Made by a program: the position numbers and the translations under genes. From assembly GCA_031119515.1 (NCBI GenBank), contig JAVHXR010000227.1:1-5033 (forward strand): DNA of 5,033 bases. Direction: 5' to 3'. The notes below the pieces were generated by a model that saw only the letters and a list, made by a program, of their open reading frames with translations, was not told the origin of the DNA and did not search any database. Shown one piece after another: positions 1 through 3,655 of this stretch. Origin of the DNA: Propionicimonas sp. (GTDB taxonomy: Bacteria; Actinomycetota; Actinomycetes; Propionibacteriales; Propionibacteriaceae). Position 1 is the stretch's first letter; each line of letters begins with the position of its first letter.

Positions 1-519
1 TCGCTCGACCTCGATGCCAGGAAGTACGACCTGATGCAGGACGTGAACGTGCGCGGCACCTTCATGCTCTCCAGGGCCGCGCTCCCGTTCCTCCGGCAGT
101 CGGAGAACCCCCACATCCTGTCGCTGTCGCCGCCGCTCAACCTGAACCCGAGGTGGCTGGGGACGTTCCCCGGCTACATGCTCGCCAAGTACGGCATGAC
201 GCTGGCGACGCTCGGCCTGGCCGCCGAGTTCAGCGCCGACGGCGTCGCCGCCAACACGCTCTGGCCGGAGACGACGATCGCCACCGCGGCCGTCCGGTAC
301 GCGCTGGGCGGCGAGGAGATGATGCGGGCCAGCCGGACGCCGGAGCTCTACGCCGACGCCGCCCACGCCGTCCTCTGCCGCCCGAGCCGGTCGTCCACCG
401 GCCAGTCCCTGATCGTCGAGGACGTGCTGCGGGGCGAGGGCGTCACCGACTTCTCCCGCTACGCCGCCGTGCCCGGCACCCCCGACGACGCCCTGTTCCG
501 CGACATCTTCCTCGACTGA
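1..519 (+). CDS. SDR-family oxidoreductase, HSDL2-like (C-terminal 172 residues; start outside window)
   Basis: Short-chain dehydrogenase/reductase, probably an NAD(P)-dependent oxidoreductase of the HSDL2-like (hydroxysteroid dehydrogenase-like 2) branch. Reading frame 1 is open from the first base to TGA at 517-519, so the N-terminal Rossmann glycine motif lies upstream of the window. Visible residues, counted from base 1, include the helix-4 Asn of the catalytic tetrad (N16 in NVRGTF), Ser43 in LSLSPPLN, and Tyr59/Lys63 in YMLAKYGM. The strings SPPLNLNP, YxxAKYGM, ALWP-like TLWPETTI, and the late TGQSLIVEDVL block match the HSDL2 SDR domain as I remember it. No SCP2 sterol-carrier domain follows: the protein stops about 20 residues after that block, as in most bacterial members. 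The substrate is unknown; a hydroxy- or keto-acyl or steroid-like compound is only inferred. It is followed by a hairpin and a 103-base gap. Confidence 0.9.
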   Translation, partial: SLDLDARKYDLMQDVNVRGTFMLSRAALPFLRQSENPHILSLSPPLNLNPRWLGTFPGYMLAKYGMTLATLGLAAEFSADGVAANTLWPETTIATAAVRYALGGEEMMRASRTPELYADAAHAVLCRPSRSSTGQSLIVEDVLRGEGVTDFSRYAAVPGTPDDALFRDIFLD

Positions 520-531
520 GGGACCGGTCCG

Positions 532-549
532 CCGGGCGAGGTCGCCCGG
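532..549 (+). terminator. Perfect 8-bp hairpin after the SDR gene, possible terminator
   Basis: CCGGGCGA at 532-539 is the exact reverse complement of TCGCCCGG at 542-549, separated by GG. It begins 12 bases after the SDR stop codon and is preceded by the 10-base palindrome GGACCGGTCC (521-530). There is no T-tract behind it, which is common for actinobacterial terminators but leaves the role unproven. It could instead be a processing or pausing structure between two cotranscribed genes. Confidence 0.4.
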
Positions 550-622
550 ATCGCCGCTCCCGGGCGTCCGCCGTGAGCAGAAGGGCTTGCCGACCCGGCC
601 GGGGGACGCGAGCGTTGCCGCC

Positions 623-1609
623 ATGAAGCTGCTCGTCCTCGGTGGTTCGGTGTTCCTCTCGCGTGCCGCGGCGGCCGCGGCGCTGGCGCGCGGTCACGAC
701 GTCACCTGCGCCAACCGCGGGCTGACCGGGACGGTGCCGCCCGGCGCCCACGTCGTCCGGTTCGACCGCTCGGAAGGATTCCCGGCGGGGCTGCGCGACT
801 TCGACGCCGTGATCGACGTCGCCCGCCACCCCTCCCGGGTCCAGGCCGCCGTCGAGGCGCTGCCGGAGGCTCATTGGGTGTTCGTGTCGAGCATCAGCGT
901 CTACGCCGACGAGGCGACCCCCGGCCAGACCACCGCCGCGGCGACGGTCGAGCCACGGTTCGACGACGTCGACCTCAAGGTCGACCCGTCCGCCTACGGG
1001 CCGATGAAGGTCGCCTGCGAACAACTCGTCGCGGAGGGTGCAGGCTCGGCGGCCCTCGTCCGGCCCGGCCTGATCGTGGGCCCGGGCGACCCCACCGGAC
1101 GGTTCACCTACTGGCCGGTGCGGCTCGGCCGGGCCGCCGGGTCCCCCGCGGTCCTCGCCCCGGGCGAGCCCGGGGACCTGGTCCAGGCGATCGATGTCCG
1201 CGATCTCGGGGAGTGGCTCGTGGAACTGGCCGAGACCCGCACCGCGGGCACCTTCGACGCCACCTCCCCTGCGCTGCCGCTGGCCGGCGTGCTGGCGCAG
1301 CTCGCGACCGGGTGCGGCGCCGAGCCGGACTGGACGTGGGTGCCGCAGGACTTCCTCCGCGCCCACGGCGTGGCACCGTGGGCCGGGCCCGGCTCGCTGC
1401 CGCTGTGGGTGCCCCGTCCGGAACTGGGCGGCCTGCTCGCCCACGACCCGGCCGCGTCACTGGCGGCCGGGTTGCGCCTGCGGCCCTTCGCCGACACCGC
1501 GCGGGACACCCTCGGGTGGGTCCGCGCCACCCCTGGCGCTGCGGTCGCGGGTCTCACCGCGGCGGAGGAGGACGCCCTGCTGGACGCCTGGCGGAAGACG
1601 CGCTCCTGA
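623..1609 (+). CDS. NAD-dependent epimerase/dehydratase-family reductase (extended SDR, 328 aa)
   Basis: Extended short-chain dehydrogenase with an N-terminal NAD(P)-binding Rossmann fold and a smaller C-terminal substrate domain. Residues 1-33 (MKLLVLGGSVFLSR ... RGHDVTCANRG) form the first beta-alpha-beta unit of the family that typically reads LGGTxFLGR...HEVTxFNRG; the last glycine is serine here. D65-V66 ends the fourth strand, S89-S90 plus Y94 (VSSISVY) is the catalytic serine region, and Y125-xxx-K129 (YGPMK) is the catalytic pair. RPGLIVGPGDPTGRF around 160-175 is the usual substrate-side loop. ATG 623 is chosen because it opens directly on the first beta strand; the frame can be extended in-frame to a TTG at 587, but those 12 residues look non-native. 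No good Shine-Dalgarno is visible, so translation may be leaderless or weak. The substrate is unknown; nucleotide sugar or isoflavone-reductase-like compounds are possibilities. It may be cotranscribed with the SDR gene. Confidence 0.88.
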   Translation: MKLLVLGGSVFLSRAAAAAALARGHDVTCANRGLTGTVPPGAHVVRFDRSEGFPAGLRDFDAVIDVARHPSRVQAAVEALPEAHWVFVSSISVYADEATPGQTTAAATVEPRFDDVDLKVDPSAYGPMKVACEQLVAEGAGSAALVRPGLIVGPGDPTGRFTYWPVRLGRAAGSPAVLAPGEPGDLVQAIDVRDLGEWLVELAETRTAGTFDATSPALPLAGVLAQLATGCGAEPDWTWVPQDFLRAHGVAPWAGPGSLPLWVPRPELGGLLAHDPAASLAAGLRLRPFADTARDTLGWVRATPGAAVAGLTAAEEDALLDAWRKTRS

Positions 1610-1615
1610 GCTTCC

Positions 1616-1647
1616 GCTGAACGCTTGCTGAACGCTGGCTGAGCGGG
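1616..1647 (+). repeat. 11-bp direct repeats (two full copies and one degenerate copy)
   Basis: GCTGAACGCTT (1616-1626) and GCTGAACGCTG (1627-1637) differ at one base, and GCTGAGCGGG (1638-1647) is a degenerate third copy. The period is one helical turn. On the opposite strand the units read GTTCAGC with 4-base spacers, a layout resembling direct-repeat sites of OmpR/PhoB-type regulators. They start 7 bases after the epimerase stop and lie about 105-140 bases upstream of the predicted small-RNA start. Confidence 0.55.
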
Positions 1648-1670
1648 AAATCGCCCGCCCGAGGGGCCCC
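1643..1670 (+). terminator. GC-rich inverted repeats downstream of the epimerase gene, weak terminator candidate
   Basis: GCGGG (1643-1647) pairs with CCCGC (1654-1658) around AAATCG, and the palindrome GGGGCCCC (1663-1670) follows at once. They are the only structures between the epimerase stop and the small-RNA promoter that could end its transcript, apart from the inverted repeat at 1692-1711. There is no T-tract, so the call is tentative. Confidence 0.25.
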
Positions 1671-1691
1671 GCGACCCGTGCCGGATCGACC

Positions 1692-1711
1692 TGTCCCCCC
1701 AAAGGGGGACA
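1692..1711. promoter_or_regulatory. Perfect 8-bp inverted repeat, candidate operator upstream of the small-RNA promoter
   Basis: TGTCCCCC (1692-1699) and GGGGGACA (1704-1711) are exact reverse complements around CAAA. The site ends 7 bases before the proposed -35 box and is centred near -52 relative to the predicted RNA start, a usual place for an activator; an A-run (1711-1715) fills the gap. G/C-tract operators of CsoR-type metal sensors look roughly similar, but the half-site differs and no assignment is made. It is an unlikely terminator because A, not T, follows it on the + strand. Confidence 0.5.
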
Positions 1712-1718
1712 AAAAGTG

Positions 1719-1746
1719 TTGGAATTCGGCTCTTCGGTGGTAGTCT
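1719..1746 (+). promoter_or_regulatory. Predicted vegetative-type promoter of the 6C-like RNA
   Basis: TTGGAA (1719-1724) as -35 and TAGTCT (1741-1746) as -10 (TANNNT, preceded by TGG) are separated by 16 bases. This predicts transcription from about 1752-1755, directly before the first hairpin of the RNA. It is the best sigma-70-type promoter in the window, and the sequence between it and the hairpin is too short to encode anything. Confidence 0.6.
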
Positions 1747-1753
1747 CGGATCC

Positions 1754-1856
1754 AGCGAGTTCCCCCCAAGCTCTCGCACCCCCGGGCAGGGCGCTTCCGT
1801 TCCCCCACCTCTTGACGAGGCGCCGCGGGTGGGTCTTCTTCCAGAAGACCTCCCGC
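1754..1856 (+). ncRNA. 6C-like small RNA (two C-rich hairpin loops plus a long 3' hairpin)
   Basis: Candidate member of the actinobacterial 6C small-RNA family, whose defining trait is two stem-loops exposing runs of about six cytosines that base-pair with G-rich mRNA targets. Hairpin 1: GCGAG (1755-1759) pairs with CTCGC (1773-1777), TT (1760-1761) can pair with AA (1768-1769), and the loop is exactly CCCCCC (1762-1767). Hairpin 2: GGCGCTTC (1790-1797) pairs with GAGGCGCC (1817-1824) with one G-U pair, extended by GTT/GAC after a bulged C, exposing CCCCCACC. Hairpin 3: GGTCTTCT (1832-1839) pairs perfectly with AGAAGACC (1843-1850) around TCC, with an outer GC stem 1825-1829/1852-1856 and a bulged T1830. 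This third hairpin is the likely 3' end, although no T-tract follows. A promoter sits at the right distance upstream. The family call rests on remembered architecture, not on an alignment, and the usual genomic neighbours of 6C are not recognised here. Confidence 0.65.
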
Positions 1857-1883
1857 CCGGGGGTTCACCCATTTCCCCCCCGG
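1857..1883 (+). other. G5/C7 stem immediately after the small RNA
   Basis: CCGGGGG (1857-1863) is the exact reverse complement of CCCCCGG (1877-1883), enclosing a 13-base loop with GTTCACCC-like sequence inside the junction. It starts at the base after hairpin 3. It may act as a second-stage terminator, or the G5 run could compete for the C-rich loops if the transcript extends this far. Confidence 0.4.
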
Positions 1884-1976
1884 CCAGCAGGCACCGCCGC
1901 GTCCGGCCCGTCCGGCCACCCCCGACCACCGCTCCGCACGACGCCGTCCAGCTGCTCTGCCCGGTGGGCGACGCCC
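1884..1976. other. Non-coding spacer with a short tandem repeat, nothing else recognised
   Basis: GC-rich spacer between the small RNA and the osmC promoter. The only structure seen is a 9-bp tandem duplication, GTCCGGCCC (1901-1909) and GTCCGGCCA (1910-1918). The frame of osmC stays open upstream through this region and the small RNA, but the conceptual peptide is Pro/Ser/Arg-rich low-complexity sequence with no family resemblance, so it is not called coding. Confidence 0.5.
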
Positions 1977-2005
1977 TCGTCAGCGCCGGAGGGCGGAGCT
2001 AGGCT
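1977..2005 (+). promoter_or_regulatory. Possible osmC promoter
   Basis: TAGGCT (2000-2005) fits the actinobacterial TANNNT -10 pattern; 17 bases upstream the -35 position reads TCGTCA (1977-1982), a weak match. The predicted start near 2012 gives a 5' UTR of about 45 bases. Transcription from the small-RNA promoter reading through is the alternative. Confidence 0.4.
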
Positions 2006-2013
2006 GGGGCGCC

Positions 2014-2031
2014 CGGGCGCGGCAGCGCCCG
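2014..2031 (+). other. 7-bp hairpin in the osmC 5' UTR
   Basis: CGGGCGC (2014-2020) and GCGCCCG (2025-2031) are exact reverse complements around a GGCA loop, 18 bases before the osmC Shine-Dalgarno. It would form at the very 5' end of a transcript starting near 2012 and may stabilise the message or affect initiation. Confidence 0.35.
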
Positions 2032-2057
2032 ACCCGCCAACACCCCACGGAGGACAG

Positions 2058-2483
2058 ATGAGCGTCACAAGCAAGGCCAGGACCGCGTGGCAGGGAAGCC
2101 TTCTCGAGGGCGCCGGCACGGTTTCCTTCGAGAGCTCGGGAATCGGGACGTTCGACGTCAACTGGAAGGCCCGTTCCGAGGGTTCGGATGCGGTCACCAC
2201 CCCCGAGGAACTGATCGCCGCCGCCCACTCGGCGTGCTACTCGATGGCCTTCTCGAACGCCCTCGCCCAGAACGGCACCCCGCCGGAGAGCCTCGACACC
2301 AGCGCGAGGGTGACCTTCGTCCCCGGCACCGGCATCACCGGCAGCCACCTCAGCGTCCACGCTGTCGTCCCCGGCCTCGACGCCGCGAAGTTCACCGAGC
2401 TTGCCGAGACCGCCAAGGCCAACTGCCCGGTCTCCAAGGCCCTGGCAGGGATCGAGATCACCCTCGACGCGACCCTCGGCTGA
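2058..2483 (+). CDS. osmC: OsmC/Ohr-family peroxiredoxin (141 aa)
   Basis: Thiol-dependent peroxidase that reduces organic hydroperoxides, and in some members H2O2, in the cytoplasm; the active form in the family is a homodimer. The 141-residue length is normal for OsmC. The two redox cysteines are present: Cys60 in AAHSACYSMAFS (peroxidatic, on the central helix) and Cys123 in KANCPVSKAL (resolving), matching the spacing of E. coli OsmC. R39 in the KARSEG segment and E50/E51 in TTPEELIAAAHSAC fit the catalytic Arg and Glu. The N-terminal tWQGsL...G.GtVsfeSsg pattern, with no Ohr-specific features obvious, favours OsmC over Ohr, but the subgroup is inferred. ATG 2058 is set by a strong GGAGGA at 2049-2054. 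It has its own likely promoter, sits 200 bases downstream of the 6C-like RNA, and ends two bases from the convergent glutaminase gene. Confidence 0.93.
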   Translation: MSVTSKARTAWQGSLLEGAGTVSFESSGIGTFDVNWKARSEGSDAVTTPEELIAAAHSACYSMAFSNALAQNGTPPESLDTSARVTFVPGTGITGSHLSVHAVVPGLDAAKFTELAETAKANCPVSKALAGIEITLDATLG

Positions 2484-2485
2484 GG

Positions 2486-3508
2486 TCAGGCCGGTGGGGA
2501 GGGCGGGTTCGCCGTCCCCACCGGCACCGACCCCAACAGGTCGAGACCGAGTTCGCGCGCCAGCCGTCGGGCAACCAGTTGCCCGCGCACGCTGTTGCCC
2601 CGCTCGTCCAGCGGCGGCGAGAAGACCCCAAGGGCACCCTTCCCCGGCGAGACTGCGACGATCCCGCCACTGATCCCGCTCTTCCCCGGGAAGCCGACGT
2701 CGAGCAGCCAGTCGCCAGAGCTCTCGTACAGCCCCGCGATACTCATCACCGCCAGCGTCGCCCGCGCGACCGCGGCGCTCACCACCCGCCGTCCGGTCAC
2801 CGGGTGCACCCCGCCGTCGGCGAGGGTGGCGCCCATCATCGCGATGTCGGCCGCCGTCACCTCGAGGCAGCACTGCCGGGTGTACAGGTCGACCGCCGCC
2901 AGCGGGTCGCCGTCCAGCGCGTCGACGTCGGCCAGCAGCATGGCGAGCGCGCGGTTGCGGAAGTTCGTGGTGCGCGCCGACTCCAGGGTCGCCGCGTCCA
3001 TGCTCAGCCGGCGTCCGGCGAACCGGGAGAACCCGTCCTGCAGGAACTCCCACCGCTCGGCGGGCGACCCTCCGGGCGCGAGGCTCGAGGTTGCGATCGC
3101 ACCCGCGTTCACCATCGGGTTGGTCCGGCCGTCGGCGGTGCGGTCGACAGCCTGCAGCGAGTTGAACGGAAGCCCGGTGGCGTTCACCCCGACGAGTCCG
3201 CGGACCGCGTCCACCCCCAGCTCCTCGCAGGCCAGCGCGAAGGCGAACGGCTTCGAGACGCTCATCAGGGTGAACGGCGCCCTGGCGTCCCCGGCCTCGT
3301 GGGTGTCGCCGTCGATGCTGGCCAGGCAGAGCCCGAACCAGTCCGGATCGGCCCCGGCCAGCGCGGGGTAGACCGTCGAGACCCGGCCCCGCGCCACCGC
3401 GCTGTACTCGGCGTGACAGCTGTCCACCAGCGCGCGCACCCTCGCCCGTCCCGGAAGCGAGCCGGTGGAGACGAACCTGGGTTCGGGTTCGGCGGTTGCT
3501 GGTGACAC
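2486..3508 (-). CDS. glsA: Glutaminase A family (340 aa)
   Basis: Hydrolyses L-glutamine to L-glutamate and ammonia in the cytoplasm, using a beta-lactamase-like serine fold. Numbered from GTG at 3508, the catalytic S83-x-x-K86 is in MSVSKPF, Y47 is in VYPAL, N134 is in NPMVNAGAI, N185 is in FRNRAL, Y209 is in LYTRQCC, Y261 is in GLYESSG, and KSGISGG (276-282) forms the loop near the oxyanion site. These match the glutamine-binding and catalytic positions of GLS-type enzymes. Two differences stand out: the residue before the serine, usually Gln, is Met82, and the Glu normally 7 residues before the Asn of FRN is not there (E176 is nine before). Start choice: GTG 3508 has GAGG five bases ahead and gives a family-typical length; an upstream in-frame GTG at 3601 would add 31 Pro/Ser/Ala-rich residues. 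No ANK or STAS/cNMP extension is present. It is convergent with osmC and divergent from the protease gene. Confidence 0.92.
   Translation of the reverse strand: MSPATAEPEPRFVSTGSLPGRARVRALVDSCHAEYSAVARGRVSTVYPALAGADPDWFGLCLASIDGDTHEAGDARAPFTLMSVSKPFAFALACEELGVDAVRGLVGVNATGLPFNSLQAVDRTADGRTNPMVNAGAIATSSLAPGGSPAERWEFLQDGFSRFAGRRLSMDAATLESARTTNFRNRALAMLLADVDALDGDPLAAVDLYTRQCCLEVTAADIAMMGATLADGGVHPVTGRRVVSAAVARATLAVMSIAGLYESSGDWLLDVGFPGKSGISGGIVAVSPGKGALGVFSPPLDERGNSVRGQLVARRLARELGLDLLGSVPVGTANPPSPPA
2491..2524. terminator. Very strong hairpin at the convergent osmC/glutaminase junction
   Basis: CCGGTGGGGA (2491-2500) is the exact reverse complement of TCCCCACCGG (2515-2524). Inside, past one G/G mismatch, GGCG (2502-2505) pairs with CGCC (2510-2513) around GGTT. 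The 10+4-bp stem begins 7 bases after the osmC stop and lies wholly within the last dozen codons of the glutaminase gene on the other strand. It probably terminates the osmC transcript; as it is symmetrical, it also folds near the 3' end of the glutaminase message. No T-tract on either side. Confidence 0.6.
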
Positions 3509-3554
3509 GGTGGCCTCGCTCGGGTGGACGGACGGCGCGGGGGCGCCTGGGATC

Positions 3555-3560
3555 AGGCTA
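3555..3560 (-). promoter_or_regulatory. Possible -10 element for the glutaminase gene
   Basis: On the minus strand this reads TAGCCT (TANNNT). A start about 7 bases further on, near 3548, would lie downstream of the alternative GTG at 3601 and so supports GTG 3508 as the translation start. No convincing -35 is seen 16-18 bases upstream. Confidence 0.3.
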
Positions 3561-3588
3561 GGCCCCGGCCGGCCGCCAGCCGAGATTG

Positions 3589-3599
3589 GGCGATTCGCC
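3589..3599. promoter_or_regulatory. Short palindrome in the divergent intergenic region
   Basis: GGCGA-T-TCGCC is a 5-bp inverted repeat with a one-base centre, placed between the divergent glutaminase and protease genes, about 30 bases upstream of the glutaminase -10. It could be an operator half-site pair but is short enough to arise by chance in GC-rich DNA. Confidence 0.2.
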
Positions 3600-3617
3600 A
3601 CCCCGGCAGGGCTCCCC

Positions 3618-3638
3618 GGATGCGAGGATCAGGCATCC
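3618..3638 (+). other. Inverted repeat upstream of the protease Shine-Dalgarno
   Basis: GGATGC (3618-3623) and GCATCC (3633-3638) are exact reverse complements around nine bases. The repeat ends 6 bases before the AAGGGGGA ribosome-binding site at 3645-3652. It could be an operator or a leader hairpin controlling access to that site. Confidence 0.3.
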
Positions 3639-3644
3639 ATCGCG

Positions 3645-3652
3645 AAGGGGGA
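3645..3652 (+). promoter_or_regulatory. G-rich ribosome-binding site of the protease gene; complement of the 6C-like loops
   Basis: AAGGGGGA lies just before GTG 3656 and fixes that start. GGGGGAACGG (3647-3656) is a perfect 10-base complement of the second C-rich loop region of the 6C-like RNA (1797-1806), and its first eight bases also match the first loop (1759-1766), so this site is a candidate target of that RNA. Confidence 0.6.
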
Positions 3653-3655
3653 ACG

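Noticed and set aside
587..616. TTGCCG (587-592) as -35 of an epimerase promoter
   Set aside because: At 16-18 bases spacing there is no TANNNT -10 (sequence reads GAGCGT), and the start would fall at the ATG itself.
587..622. TTG 587 as start of the epimerase-family protein
   Set aside because: The added residues (MPTRPGDASVAA) precede the first beta strand and no Shine-Dalgarno stands before the TTG; ATG 623 begins exactly at the Rossmann fold.
443..1444. Long minus-strand open frame opposite the epimerase gene
   Set aside because: Its conceptual product is Arg/Gly/Pro/Ala-rich with no domain; it is the usual antisense artefact of GC-rich DNA, whereas the plus frame shows clear Rossmann and YxxxK motifs.
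1692..1711. This inverted repeat as an intrinsic terminator of the epimerase transcript
   Set aside because: It is followed by A residues on the plus strand, not T, and sits against the -35 of a promoter, so an operator is more likely.
1863..1870. GTTCACCC as a Streptomyces-type PHO-box unit
   Set aside because: It is a single copy with no 11-bp partner and lies in the loop region of the structure after the small RNA.
1716..2057. In-frame upstream extension of osmC covering the small RNA
   Set aside because: OsmC begins at ATG 2058 with a strong GGAGGA; the extension is low-complexity, spans the promoter and hairpins of the small RNA, and matches no OsmC N-terminus.
1980..3053. Minus-strand open frame across osmC and the glutaminase 3' half
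   Set aside because: It is in a different frame from the glutaminase and yields a Gly/Arg/Ala-rich sequence with no recognisable motif.
2087..3505. Plus-strand 1.4-kb open frame overlapping osmC and the glutaminase gene
   Set aside because: It is out of frame with osmC and antisense to a well-conserved glutaminase; the product is Arg-rich and featureless.
3509..3601. GTG 3601 as glutaminase start
   Set aside because: It would add 31 Pro/Ser/Ala-rich residues, lies upstream of a plausible -10 element, and GTG 3508 has a GAGG at proper spacing; kept only as an alternative.
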